Shown here: positions 40,356 through 49,035 of the stretch, piece after piece
How positions within the stretch are numbered: position 1 is the first letter of the stretch
Layout of the letters: each line of letters starts with the position of its first letter
Assembly: GCF_017354985.1 (NCBI RefSeq)
Contig: NZ_CP071501.1
Coordinates: 267,501 to 331,500 of the forward strand
DNA: 64,000 nucleotides
Direction: 5' to 3'
DNA from: Shewanella cyperi
GTDB lineage: Bacteria > Pseudomonadota > Gammaproteobacteria > Enterobacterales > Shewanellaceae
Program-made: the position numbers and the translations under genes
The notes under the pieces: model-generated
Seen by the model: the letters and a program-made list of their open reading frames with translations, nothing else
Databases searched by the model: none
Told to the model about the DNA's origin: nothing

Positions 40356-41114
40356 ATGAACTGGAATGTTGACCCTATTTTGTTGCAGCTTGGAAGCATC
40401 AGCCTCCATTGGTACGGGTTGTTGTTTGCCACAGGTATCTGGGCCGGAGCGTCGCTGCTCAAACGCCTCTTGGTCGAGGGAAAGCAGAATGCTGAGCTGG
40501 TGGATGAGCTGTTTCTGCCCGTGTTTATCGGCATCCTGGTCGGCGCCAGGCTGATGCATTGCCTGGCCTACGAGCCGGACTACTTTCTCGCCCACCCCAT
40601 AGAAATGCTTTACCTCTGGAAGGGCGGCCTCGCCAGCCATGGTGGCGGCCTGGGCGCTATTCTCGGCGTGCTGTGGGTGGCGAAACGACAAAAGGTCGGT
40701 CTGCTGTTCCTGCTGGACTATCTGGCCCTGCCGACCCTGGCATTCGCCGTTTGTGTGCGTACCGGCAATATGATGAACTCGGAAATCTACGGCACTGTGA
40801 CCGACATGCCCTGGGGCATAGTGTTTGAACGTATTGATATGCTGCCAAGGCACCCGGCGCAGCTTTACGAAGCCCTGGGGTATCTGCTGCTGGCGCTCTT
40901 GCTGTGGCGTTTTCGCCGCGGCCTGCTGGCCCTTGAGGGGAGGCTGTTCGGCGCCTTCCTTATCGGGGTGTTTGTCATCCGCATGCTGGTGGAAACGGTC
41001 AAACCGGAACAGGCCAGTTATATTCCCGTGCTGCCCCTGACCGTGGGGCAAATTCTCAGCCTGCCCTTTATTCTCACCGGCGTCTGGCTCTGGCTGCGCG
41101 CCCGCCGCAGCTAA
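40356..41114 (+). CDS. Prolipoprotein diacylglyceryl transferase homologue (Lgt family)
   Basis: A 252-residue polytopic inner-membrane protein of the Lgt family, which attaches diacylglycerol to the lipobox Cys. Conserved elements are WKGGLASHGGGLGAILG (His95), RTGNMMNSEIYG (Arg135, Asn138) and RHPAQLYEAL (166-172). The wording differs from the usual proteobacterial Lgt (which reads GGMSFHGGLIG and GRLGNFINGELWG) and is closer to what I recall of Bacteroidetes Lgt. Enterics and Shewanella normally carry lgt next to thyA; that locus is not here, so this may be a second, specialised copy. The ATG at 40356 has AGAGAAG upstream. Confidence 0.82.
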   Translation: MNWNVDPILLQLGSISLHWYGLLFATGIWAGASLLKRLLVEGKQNAELVDELFLPVFIGILVGARLMHCLAYEPDYFLAHPIEMLYLWKGGLASHGGGLGAILGVLWVAKRQKVGLLFLLDYLALPTLAFAVCVRTGNMMNSEIYGTVTDMPWGIVFERIDMLPRHPAQLYEALGYLLLALLLWRFRRGLLALEGRLFGAFLIGVFVIRMLVETVKPEQASYIPVLPLTVGQILSLPFILTGVWLWLRARRS

Positions 41115-41236
41115 GGTGACAAGTCGTCGACAGTGTCGGCGGCAATATTTCCCGGCCCGATATTTCCCGACAATACTGGCAGTTGCAACAGGGTTAATTC
41201 ATAATCGCCGCAGACTTTCTTTTTGCGGTCAGGTCA

Positions 41237-42652
41237 ATGTCACGCTCAGATCCTTCGTCCCAGGAGCCATGCCAGAATCGCCGTGCCGAGCGTTGCAGCT
41301 GGTTGCGGCTGACCCTGAAGCGCTCCCAGCAGGAGGCTGCTGCCTCCTCGGCAATGACGGCCACCAGTGACAACTTCTTCAACGCCTATGCCATTTTCCT
41401 CGGCGCCAGTCTGGGGCAGATGGCCTGGGTCAGCGGTTTGCCGCAATTGTTCGGCGCCATCTCCCAACTGTTGTCCGTATGGCTCGCCAGTCACTTCTCC
41501 CGCAAGCAATTTATCGTCGCCTGTGCCGGCTTGCAGGCACTGGTGGTCATGGCCATGGGCGCAGTGGCGGCTTTCAGACCTGACGAGGGCGTGTGGATCT
41601 TTATCGGCCTGGCCGCCCTGTACCACGGCTTTATCAACCTCATTCAACCCCACTGGCGCGCCTGGATGGGGGCCATAGTGCCGGAGCGGCGCCGCGGCGC
41701 CTTCTTTGCTGCCCGCACCCGGCTGACCATGGGGGCTTCACTGTCGGTATTCTTCATCGGTGGCGGCATACTGACACTGACAGACTCGGCGGGTATGGCC
41801 TGGCTGGGGTTCAGCCTGCTGTTCTCCATCGCCGCCATGGGGCGTTTTGTGTCGGCGCGGTTGTTGTGGCTGATGCACGATCCCGAGCCCAGATACCCGC
41901 GGGAACGCGGGGTCTTTGTCCGTACCCTGAAAAACTTTGCCGGTGCCTGGAAGGATAAAACCTTCCGCCACTACAGCCTGTTCGTGGCCGGGATGCAGGC
42001 CATGGTGGCCATCTCGGCACCTTTCTTTGCTGTGTATATGCTGGAAGGGCTCAAGTTCACTTACCTGGAATTTGTGTTTGCCAGCGTGGCCTCCATCTGC
42101 ACCCAGTTTGTCACCCTGAGATTTTGGGGCCGCTTCAGCGATCTCTACGGCAACCGCTTGGTGATGATCATCACCTCCTGCCTGATCCCCAGCCTGCCGC
42201 TGCTGTGGCTGTTCTCGGATAACTACGGTTACATACTGGCTATTCAGGCCTTCTCCGGCTTCGCCTGGAGCGGCTTTACCCTGAGCACCGCCAATTACCT
42301 GTATGACATCCGCCCCTTCCGCTCCGATTTCGCCACCTACGCGGCGTTGCAGGCGGCCCTCAGCGCCGGTCTGGTGTTTGTCGGCGCCATGTTCGGTGGT
42401 CTCATCGCCAGCCACGCGGCGGACTTCCTCGCCTGGAGCGGCTGGGATCTCGCCAGCCCCATCTTCGTGGTATTTCTGGTGTCGACGGCGCTGCGCACCC
42501 TGGTCACCGCCTGGTTTATTCCGCGTTCGGTGGAACCCAAGGTGCGCCCAAGGCCACAGCTGTTGCAGCTCATCTTCCGCATCCGCGGCTTCAATGCCAT
42601 CAGCGGTGTGGCGCTGGATTTTCTTACCGTGGTCAAGAAGCGCAAGGATTAA
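41237..42652 (+). CDS. Major facilitator superfamily transporter
   Basis: A 471-residue protein with about 11-12 hydrophobic segments and a basic, soluble N-terminal 40 residues. MFS-like features include the charged loop motif RFWGRFSDLYGNRLVM between the halves and a second basic loop (ARTRLTMG). The substrate cannot be told. A shorter start at an internal ATG (41354, MTATSDNFF) is possible because the first 39 residues look unlike transporter sequence. It is followed by a terminator. Confidence 0.8.
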   Translation: MSRSDPSSQEPCQNRRAERCSWLRLTLKRSQQEAAASSAMTATSDNFFNAYAIFLGASLGQMAWVSGLPQLFGAISQLLSVWLASHFSRKQFIVACAGLQALVVMAMGAVAAFRPDEGVWIFIGLAALYHGFINLIQPHWRAWMGAIVPERRRGAFFAARTRLTMGASLSVFFIGGGILTLTDSAGMAWLGFSLLFSIAAMGRFVSARLLWLMHDPEPRYPRERGVFVRTLKNFAGAWKDKTFRHYSLFVAGMQAMVAISAPFFAVYMLEGLKFTYLEFVFASVASICTQFVTLRFWGRFSDLYGNRLVMIITSCLIPSLPLLWLFSDNYGYILAIQAFSGFAWSGFTLSTANYLYDIRPFRSDFATYAALQAALSAGLVFVGAMFGGLIASHAADFLAWSGWDLASPIFVVFLVSTALRTLVTAWFIPRSVEPKVRPRPQLLQLIFRIRGFNAISGVALDFLTVVKKRKD

Positions 42653-42664
42653 GGTCAGATAGAA

Positions 42665-42694
42665 ACAGCCCGGCGGTTGCCGGGCTGTTATTTG
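42665..42694. terminator. Terminator between the MFS gene and the convergent lipoprotein gene
   Basis: A 10-bp stem, ACAGCCCGGC/GCCGGGCTGT with loop GGTT, is followed by TATTT. Confidence 0.8.
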
Positions 42695-42720
42695 TGGAGC
42701 TGCACGGTATTGAGTGGGAC

Positions 42721-45072
42721 CTATTGGGCCAGCCTCAGCCACTTGTCGCTCCATACCTCGCCGACGCTGCCATCCATGGGCGCCCAATCGCTTTCTTCAT
42801 TGAAGCCCTTGATGGAGACATAGTCGCCATACTTGCCGAGCAAACTGAGGTAAGCCCTCATGGCCACACCGCCGTTGCCATCGCTCACTTCAACAACTAT
42901 CTCGCCGAGATCATTGATGCTCCAACTGAAGTCTGTCGTTTCCGCGGGATCGACCATATAGTCGGTAAAGCTGCCGCCATTTTCATTAAAGAGGATCAGG
43001 GTCTCCAGGTTACCTTCGGAGTCGTATTCCTTGAACTGATAACCTGTCAGCATCCCGGCGGTAAAAGCCATGGCTCCGGCGTCACCGCGACAGCCGGCCA
43101 CCAACTCGCGGTACTGTGTCAGTGACTTGAGGGTGTCGACTATTGGGCCACCGCTGCTGTCATCCCATTGGGTGTTGCCACTGTCGCAGACGAAATCTGC
43201 CGGCGGTATTCCACCGTTGAACAGGGTGAAATCCAGATTGTTGACTATGTCGTCTTTGGCTGTTTGGTTGAAGATGATTTCATCATCATCGTCGTGGCCC
43301 GCACCGGCGGGGATAAAGGCACCGATACGAACGGCATTCTGCAGCTCGGCGAACAGTATTTCCCCCATGTCTTCCATCTCATGGTCGCCGAAATGGCGCA
43401 CCGCGTCCGGCAGGGCCAGCAGGAACAGGGTTTGTCCGGATTGGGTTACTGTGCGCCAGGTGCCGGTGGCGTAGAGCATGGCGCTGCGTGTCTGCATGCC
43501 CATGCCGTCCTCCATCCAGTACAGTTTGTGGTACTTGACTGTGCCGCCTTCAATCAATTCGGCCAATATGTTCATATCGTCATGCCAGGCAACGTAGGGG
43601 CCCACCAGATGATCGGCACTGCCATCGGAGGCGGTGGCGGACACCATGGAGGCCAGGGTCAGCGCAGGTCCTTCGGTGCCATCGGCCATGCGGGCCCAGA
43701 CGCTGTTGCACATGCCTTCCACCGTGCCGTTGTCACCACATCCATCCCACAGAAACAGTCGATACTGGTCGTGATCCGTGGTGGCCTTAATGGCAAAGGC
43801 CTTGGCACCTTCACTGAAACTCACACTCTCAGGCATAACCTTGTGCCAGGCCCAGGTGTTTTCCTGCTTGGACAGCAGGAGTCTGGTATTGAGCCCGGCA
43901 AGGGCGTACTCGGTGGCGCTCAGGGTTTCACTCAGGGACGGAAAATCAGGATGGCTCAGGGTAATGGTACCGTCCTGATTCAAGCCGCTGATGACGAATT
44001 TTTCCGTGGTGGCTTGCCAACCGTTGTCGGTCAGCACAAAGTCATCCATATCAAATTCATCACTGCTGTGGACGACGAATTGGCCATTTAACAGTTCGTA
44101 GCGGGTCTCTGTGGTGGTCTGATTGGTGGCGTCATATTGAATGCCACCATATTCGAGACTCAGTTCGGCTTCCTCTACCTCGCCATCGAACCAGAAGATG
44201 CCGTTGCCACTGACCTCGGCCACCAGATTGGCCGCCGCCGCATTGGCTTCGGCGTGGAGCAGCGCGACCTGATCTTCCAGATTCTCACCGGACACGCCGG
44301 CGGCCCCTTCCACTTCATCTGAGCCGGCCACGGCGTCGGGATCAAACTCGCCACCGGCTTCCACCGCCGCCTGAACCTGGGCCACTATGGTGTCGAGGGC
44401 GTTGACCAGGGTATCCACAATCAAGGCAACCAAATCGTCGGTGGAGATGCCGGCCGCTGCGGCCGCTTCCTGGATTTGCGCCAGGTTGTTGGCTATCACC
44501 CGGGCTGTCACCTGGGCGACCTGGTGCAGCCGCTCAAAGGCGTCCCTTTGCTCTTCGGTCAGGCTATCGTTGTTTTGACCTGCCACATAGTCATCGGACA
44601 GCTCCATGCTGGTGCCCAGCAAGGCTTTCAGCCTGGCTTCGGCATCATCCTGGCTCGCGCCCTGATCCATCTCCCCCAGCACCATGGTGCTCAGGGGGCT
44701 GACAAAGTTGTAACCCGCAGGCGCAGTGAGTGTGTACCCCTTGACTATGGCTGCGCCTGTGTCTTCATCCATGGTACCGGCCGCCACTTCTACCAACAGG
44801 GGGAAGCTGTCCAATTGTTGTTGAGTGGCAGCGCTGAGGCTGAAACTGCCGCCGGCCCCTGTGGTGGCACTGGGCTCACCGGTATCGCAGACCTTATTGC
44901 TGTTCAAATCCAGGCACACCTTGGCGCCCACCAGATAGCCGTCCGCCACCTTGCCATTCAGGGTTACTGTGGTGGGTGGTGGGGGCTCAGGATTATTGTT
45001 ATTGCTGCCGCCGCCACAGGCCGAGAGCACTGTGGCCAATGCCGTGGTGATTAAAAGCCGTTTGAGATTCAT
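42721..45072 (-). CDS. Large CGGG-type lipoprotein
   Basis: A 783-residue predicted lipoprotein with signal peptide MNLKRLLITTALATVLSACGGG (Cys19), then an Asn/Pro-rich spacer and a GKVADGYLVGAKVCLDLNSN segment with a calcium-loop look. The next ~250 residues are alpha-helical and acidic, and the C-terminal ~430 residues are beta-rich with no recognised domain. The first domains resemble those of the lipoprotein at 15301-17562, so the two are distant paralogues. Start at 45072 is supported by GGAG 7 nt upstream; the frame stays open 46 codons further up without a signal peptide. Confidence 0.78.
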   Translation of the reverse strand: MNLKRLLITTALATVLSACGGGSNNNNPEPPPPTTVTLNGKVADGYLVGAKVCLDLNSNKVCDTGEPSATTGAGGSFSLSAATQQQLDSFPLLVEVAAGTMDEDTGAAIVKGYTLTAPAGYNFVSPLSTMVLGEMDQGASQDDAEARLKALLGTSMELSDDYVAGQNNDSLTEEQRDAFERLHQVAQVTARVIANNLAQIQEAAAAAGISTDDLVALIVDTLVNALDTIVAQVQAAVEAGGEFDPDAVAGSDEVEGAAGVSGENLEDQVALLHAEANAAAANLVAEVSGNGIFWFDGEVEEAELSLEYGGIQYDATNQTTTETRYELLNGQFVVHSSDEFDMDDFVLTDNGWQATTEKFVISGLNQDGTITLSHPDFPSLSETLSATEYALAGLNTRLLLSKQENTWAWHKVMPESVSFSEGAKAFAIKATTDHDQYRLFLWDGCGDNGTVEGMCNSVWARMADGTEGPALTLASMVSATASDGSADHLVGPYVAWHDDMNILAELIEGGTVKYHKLYWMEDGMGMQTRSAMLYATGTWRTVTQSGQTLFLLALPDAVRHFGDHEMEDMGEILFAELQNAVRIGAFIPAGAGHDDDDEIIFNQTAKDDIVNNLDFTLFNGGIPPADFVCDSGNTQWDDSSGGPIVDTLKSLTQYRELVAGCRGDAGAMAFTAGMLTGYQFKEYDSEGNLETLILFNENGGSFTDYMVDPAETTDFSWSINDLGEIVVEVSDGNGGVAMRAYLSLLGKYGDYVSIKGFNEESDWAPMDGSVGEVWSDKWLRLAQ

Positions 45073-45401
45073 ATGATCACTCCGCTGATATTGTTGGCTG
45101 AGTTCCTGATTGCGGGAGTCCTGTGCCTTGGGGACTGTGTGCTCCTGCGCTTCCTCGCCGCGCCTTCTCCTTTGGCGCGGTGAAATGTACTCAAAAAGTG
45201 TAGAAGCCAAATTGGGTGGGCGGTTGGAAATCGGATGTCGAATCAGGATCTGGCGGTGGCAAGCAGAGAGTACAGAGCCGGGGCTATCACAGAATTCCGG
45301 GTTTTAGGCGGGAAAACCTGAGGCGCTACAGCCTTAAATCAAAATGGCTTGAATCAGTTATGGCTTGAAACAGTTTTGGCTTGAAATCATTCGGCCTGGA
45401 A
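45073..45401. other. Intergenic region with short tandem repeats
   Basis: Most of this 329-bp gap is featureless; it must hold the promoter of the lipoprotein gene. Its right end, next to the sulfotransferase stop codon, is a short tandem repeat array listed separately. Confidence 0.5.
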
Positions 45402-45413
45402 TCAATCCGGCTT
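45344..45413. repeat. 16-bp degenerate tandem repeats at the sulfotransferase 3' end
   Basis: Four 16-bp units start at 45344, 45360, 45376 and 45392 (ATGGCTTGAATCAGTT, ATGGCTTGAAACAGTT, TTGGCTTGAAATCATT, CGGCCTGGAATCAATC), and CGGCTTA begins a fifth. The last two overlap the final codons of the sulfotransferase gene, so the array seems to have grown from that gene end. Confidence 0.75.
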
Positions 45414-46064
45414 ATAGTCGAAAAAGGCCCGCCGCTCGGGGCCGGAAAGATTGGCGCTGATCTTGTTGGGGTGTTTGAACTCGTCGAAGCCGGCCACGTT
45501 GCGGCCACGATTGAGGTGAGGGAAGGGCGTGTCCGCTGCTACCGGCGGCAGATCCAAAAATTCATGCAATTTTGCCAGGGCGCCGGGGGCGCTGATGTCC
45601 AGTATCAACAGGTCGTCGCGCCTCTTGGCGCCTTCCTTCCCGGAGAAATAAGCCACTGCTCCGGCGCGGTGGCGCTCATAGGCATTTTGCAAAGTCGCTT
45701 CCTCCTGCCTCTGCGGCGCCACGCCGAAACAGAGTTGGAAGCTGCGCTTCATGATCGGATGAAAGCGCCCGGACACAGGATCCAAATGGGGCCCCATCCG
45801 GCCCAGCAGCATCTGCATTGAGTTTACCCAGTCGGCCATTGTTCGCTCTAAGTAAACAAACTTGCTACCTGGAAAGAGTTTGTCCAGTTCTCTGTAGTCA
45901 CTGAACACCGGAGCATCGGCAATAACCTCGGCGGCCGCGAACGACGCCTTGGTAAAAGCCGTATGGGCCACCTTTAACCCGGCCTCAAGCAAGGCCACAC
46001 AAACGCTGGTGGTGCCGGTGCGGGGCAGGCCTATGATAAAAATCTTGTTGATGGGCAGGCTCAT
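45402..46064 (-). CDS. Sulfotransferase family protein
   Basis: A 220-residue protein with the PAPS-binding 5' loop IIGLPRTGTTSV at residues 10-21 and a 3'-phosphate-binding-like segment KFVYLERTMADWVNSM near residue 70, as in the sulfotransferase superfamily. The acceptor cannot be predicted. It starts 6 bp after the LysR-type regulator gene, so the two form an operon. Confidence 0.8.
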   Translation of the reverse strand: MSLPINKIFIIGLPRTGTTSVCVALLEAGLKVAHTAFTKASFAAAEVIADAPVFSDYRELDKLFPGSKFVYLERTMADWVNSMQMLLGRMGPHLDPVSGRFHPIMKRSFQLCFGVAPQRQEEATLQNAYERHRAGAVAYFSGKEGAKRRDDLLILDISAPGALAKLHEFLDLPPVAADTPFPHLNRGRNVAGFDEFKHPNKISANLSGPERRAFFDYKPD

Positions 46065-46070
46065 GTGGTG

Positions 46071-47039
46071 TCAGTCAGCTTGGTCACTCAGGTGCTGCTT
46101 CCCTGAGTAAGCAGCTTGATTCAGCACGGATTGAATAAGGGTCCTGATGGTATCAAATCGGGCGGGAAGTTGCCGCTGGCGTTTGTGAATAAGATACAAG
46201 GGCTCGAACACTGGCTCTTTGCCCACAAATACTGTGAGTTTGGCCTTGTTGCTGAACTGCTCCACCACAGACAAGGGCAGCACGGTGAAGCCGAGCCCCA
46301 AAGACACGGGCAGTAGAATCTGCCCTAACTGATTGATGTAGCTACTGACCGGGAAATCTTCGGCAAAGGCGCTTTGGTAACTCTCATGCTGGCTGTGGGC
46401 AAAAAACAGCGACAAATAATGTGCCGCATCCGGGTGGCTTATCAGCCCAAGCGCTTTTAATTCGTCAATCGGGGGCAGGGGAGAATCAAGAGTCGCTGGC
46501 ATTGCCGTTTCTGAAATCGAAAAGTTCGACGCAGGCGTGATAAGACACAGTGCCTGAGTTCCTATGTCTTGCTCCTGAAACAGCCCCCGCGGTGGCGCGG
46601 CGGTAATAATGCCAAGGTCTTTATCTCCCTGCTGCACCTCGTTGATGATGCGCGCATTGGGCGCTGCCTCCACATGTACCTTAAGCCCCGGATGCGCAGA
46701 TTGCAGTGCCAGCAGTTCTGGGTACAAAAGCTGCGCCAGGGCACCCGAGCAGGCGAGGCGACATGTGCCATTGAAGGGGGTGTCCTCACCCAGACTGTCG
46801 AGCAGTGCTGCCTCAGCTCGGGCTTGCTCAAGGGCATAATGATACAACCGCTCGCCAGCTTGGGTGAGTTCGATGCCGCTGCGGCTGCGAACCAGCAGCT
46901 GGTGGCCACAGGCCTGCTCCAGCTTATTCAGGTGCTGGCTTACCCCGGGCTGAGTCATAAACAGTTTGCTCGCCGTTTGGGTAAAGTGGCCTGTGTCCAC
47001 CAGGGTGACAAAGGTCTTAAGCCATAGGGGATTAAGCAT
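46071..47039 (-). CDS. LysR-family transcriptional regulator
   Basis: A 322-residue LTTR: the winged helix-turn-helix (LKTFVTLVDTGHFTQTASKLFMTQPGVSQHLNKLEQ, residues 8-43) followed by a LysR substrate-binding domain. It is divergent from the VOC-protein gene and shares a 233-bp region with a strong palindrome. It probably controls itself, the downstream sulfotransferase and the divergent VOC gene. Confidence 0.9.
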   Translation of the reverse strand: MLNPLWLKTFVTLVDTGHFTQTASKLFMTQPGVSQHLNKLEQACGHQLLVRSRSGIELTQAGERLYHYALEQARAEAALLDSLGEDTPFNGTCRLACSGALAQLLYPELLALQSAHPGLKVHVEAAPNARIINEVQQGDKDLGIITAAPPRGLFQEQDIGTQALCLITPASNFSISETAMPATLDSPLPPIDELKALGLISHPDAAHYLSLFFAHSQHESYQSAFAEDFPVSSYINQLGQILLPVSLGLGFTVLPLSVVEQFSNKAKLTVFVGKEPVFEPLYLIHKRQRQLPARFDTIRTLIQSVLNQAAYSGKQHLSDQAD

Positions 47040-47111
47040 GGGTTGAGTTCTCGCAAAGGAAAGGGATGTGCGCGCCTTGGCCGCGGCTCCGTTTGGGTAC
47101 TGGTGGGCACG

Positions 47112-47134
47112 TTTGATAATTAAAAATTATCAAA
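47112..47134. promoter_or_regulatory. Palindromic operator candidate for the LysR regulator
   Basis: TTTGATAATT and AATTATCAAA form a perfect 10-bp inverted repeat with a 3-bp centre, and a further GATAATTATT half-site lies at 47147-47156. It sits between the divergent lysR-type and VOC genes and contains the T-N11-A arrangement expected of LysR sites. Confidence 0.65.
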
Positions 47135-47272
47135 ATAAGAATATATGATAATTATTCATTTGTGTGTCTCGGGCTTAATCTTTGTGCATCGGGAGGAGGG
47201 GCTGTGCACCACATGGGTTGCGGCTGTTGTCCTTCTCCCTTCGCATTAATGAACAGGAAGGCGAGGTTAGCC

Positions 47273-47776
47273 ATGAACACATATCCACGCAGCTTTTCCC
47301 ACATAGGTATCTCTGTGCCCGACCTTGAGGCCGCAGTGACCTTTTACACCGAGGTACTGGGCTGGTACCTCATTATGCCGCCGACCGAGATTGTGGAAGA
47401 TGACTCGGCCATAGGTGAAATGTGTACCGATGTTTTCGGCGCCGGCTGGGAGAGTTTTCGCATCGCCCACCTGTCCACCGGCGATCGCATCGGCGTTGAG
47501 CTGTTCGAGTTCAAAAACCAGCAGAACCCGGAAAACAACTTCGAATACTGGAAAACCGGTATCTTCCACTTCTGTGTACAGGACCCGGATGTGGAAGGCC
47601 TGGCCGAGAAAATCGTCGCCGCCGGCGGTAAAAAACGCATGCCCGCCCCTCGCTACTATTATCCCGGAGAAAAGCCTTACCGCATGATTTATATGGAAGA
47701 TCCCTTCGGCAATATTCTTGAGATCTACAGCCACAGTTATGAGCTGCACTACGCCAGTGGTGCCTATACCGGCTAA
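47273..47776 (+). CDS. VOC family protein (glyoxalase/dioxygenase fold)
   Basis: A 167-residue vicinal-oxygen-chelate protein with paired beta-alpha-beta-beta-beta modules. Putative metal ligands are His10 (SHIGISVPD), a His in GIFHFCVQDPD and Glu in FGNILEIYSH. Family members include glyoxalase I, dioxygenases and antibiotic-binding proteins, and nothing fixes which this is. The ATG at 47273 has GAGG 7 nt upstream and starts a compact domain; the longer Cys-rich extension from 47162 is rejected. Control by the adjacent LysR regulator is likely. Confidence 0.85.
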   Translation: MNTYPRSFSHIGISVPDLEAAVTFYTEVLGWYLIMPPTEIVEDDSAIGEMCTDVFGAGWESFRIAHLSTGDRIGVELFEFKNQQNPENNFEYWKTGIFHFCVQDPDVEGLAEKIVAAGGKKRMPAPRYYYPGEKPYRMIYMEDPFGNILEIYSHSYELHYASGAYTG

Positions 47777-47815
47777 TCGCTTTCAGGCTGCCGATTTGAT
47801 TCAGCCTTTACCATC

Positions 47816-47862
47816 AAGCCCACGGTGTTGTTCTCATGAAGCCGAGACCGTGGGCTTTTTCA
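47816..47862. terminator. Terminator after the VOC gene
   Basis: The stem AGCCCACGGT/ACCGTGGGCT with a 20-nt loop is followed by TTTT (47857-47860). Confidence 0.8.
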
Positions 47863-47869
47863 CGCCTGC

Positions 47870-48064
47870 TCAAGCGTGCGGCTGTTGTTGTATCGCAGTG
47901 ATTGCCGCGATGGCGTCGCTTTCGGCTTCGTTGGTTGACCAGGTTAACCCTTCGTCCCAGATGCCATCGTCTTTGACTATCGACCACATGAGGCCACCGC
48001 GATACCTATCCGGATTGGGAGCTATATAAATTATCCAATCGTCCTGTGCGATTTCAATTTCCAT
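47870..48064 (-). CDS. Small conserved-looking protein of unknown function
   Basis: A 64-residue acidic, tryptophan-rich protein (MEIEIAQDDWIIYIAPNPDR ... GGLMWSIVKDDGIWDEGLTW). The ATG is preceded by AGGGG at suitable spacing and composition is like a real gene. It has no known motif. It is the last gene before the accessory region. Confidence 0.55.
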   Translation of the reverse strand: MEIEIAQDDWIIYIAPNPDRYRGGLMWSIVKDDGIWDEGLTWSTNEAESDAIAAITAIQQQPHA

Positions 48065-48179
48065 GGCAGCCCCTGTTTGTGCTCAAAACGTTGATGGGTT
48101 CAGGGTATGGGGAGTGGGAAAGATAAGCCACGGACTATGAGTCACATTGGGCCCCAGGTGTCATATATAGTTGTGCCAG

Positions 48180-48450
48180 AGGCGCGGTGCTTTTGATGTC
48201 CCTGTGGGACTGGCCGCTTGCAGCGGCCGGAAAGTCGCGGCCTTCCAGCCCGCCTCCGGGCAAGGGGCTTTGCTCGTCCAAAGCCCCTTGCAACCCAAAG
48301 GACGCCCCCGCGAAGCCGAGCGCTTTGGCCTTATGGGCTGAAAACGACCACCGTGACCGACTCGCTCCATGCTCGACGGTCACTGCCTCGATATCCCTAT
48401 CTTGTCTTGGTCGTTTTCCCACGCCCAACAGCCAAAGCGGCTTCGATGGG
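48180..48450. repeat. Nested-palindrome element at the edge of the accessory block
   Basis: This GC-rich, gene-free stretch folds almost throughout. GGCCGCT/AGCGGCC (48212-48228) and CAAGGGGCTTTG/CAAAGCCCCTTG (48261-48290) are simple stems. A long compound stem follows: CGAAGCC...GCTTTGGC (48311-48329) with GCCAAAGCGGCTTCG (48431-48445), then GGGC with GCCC, AAAACGACCA (48341-48350) with TGGTCGTTTT (48408-48417), and GTGACCG (48353-48359) with CGGTCAC (48377-48383). It has no coding potential I trust; it may be a mobile palindromic element or a structured RNA. Confidence 0.6.
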
Positions 48451-48478
48451 GATTGGTGTATTCTGCAAACCTTTCCAA

Positions 48479-48703
48479 CTAAGACGTCGATAGCAGTTGT
48501 TTAAGTTGGGTTATCGCTTCAGGAGAAAATCTAATACTTTGGCTCTTTTTCCCTTTTTCTTGGCGTTCTTTAGAGCCATAGGTGTCAATCTGTAAGTGCC
48601 GTTTGCCAGTAGAATCGACGACCCAGGTGTAAGTTGCATTGACTTCTGTGTGTTCCGAAGATCTAGTGAGCGTCAGAGGCTCCATTTTTCTGATAATCGC
48701 CAT
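48479..48703 (-). CDS. Small protein, weakly PC4-like
   Basis: A 74-residue protein. The ATG at 48703 is chosen because AAGGGA lies 6 nt upstream; another ATG two codons earlier overlaps the ribosome site. The segment GKRHLQIDTYGSKERQEKGK followed by SIRFSPEAITQLKQLL is reminiscent of the PC4/YdbC single-stranded-DNA-binding fold (a basic strand-rich stretch ending in a helix after S-x-E), but this is by eye only. It is co-directional with and downstream of the nuclease-helicase gene, with a 332-bp gap. Confidence 0.5.
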   Translation of the reverse strand: MAIIRKMEPLTLTRSSEHTEVNATYTWVVDSTGKRHLQIDTYGSKERQEKGKKSQSIRFSPEAITQLKQLLSTS

Positions 48704-49035
48704 TAGCATTCCCTTGTTCTCAGTTGAATTAAATAAAAAAGTACGCCGCAAGTGCTGTGTGAAAGCCCTCCATTTAGCTTTAGTGATAACACGATTGATA
48801 CGATACTAATCGTTCGGAACAGAGACACTCAAAATCGTTCTATTGCTTGCAATTGATGCAAGCCATTCGGCTGATACAGTCCGGAAGTGAGCTTGTAGTT
48901 CAAGCAACAGCTATGAGTGTCTCGGTGCCACTTGTAAACAAGTGTCATCATCAGCAAATCAGATGTGACTGCCTAGAACCACAGAATTTCAAAGGCAGCC
49001 TGATGCCAAACGTCTGCAACAAATTGGCTTTACCG
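48704..49035. other. Intergenic region downstream of the nuclease-helicase gene
   Basis: This 332-bp gap has lower GC than the core genome. I find no supported gene, terminator or repeat in it; a 98-codon plus-strand frame at 48847 has no ribosome site or recognisable sequence. Confidence 0.5.

Noticed and set aside
48180..48450. Palindromic element as an integron attC site or tRNA-type att site
   Set aside because: No GTTRRRY/RYYYAAC core pair is present, and no integrase or tRNA gene is near.
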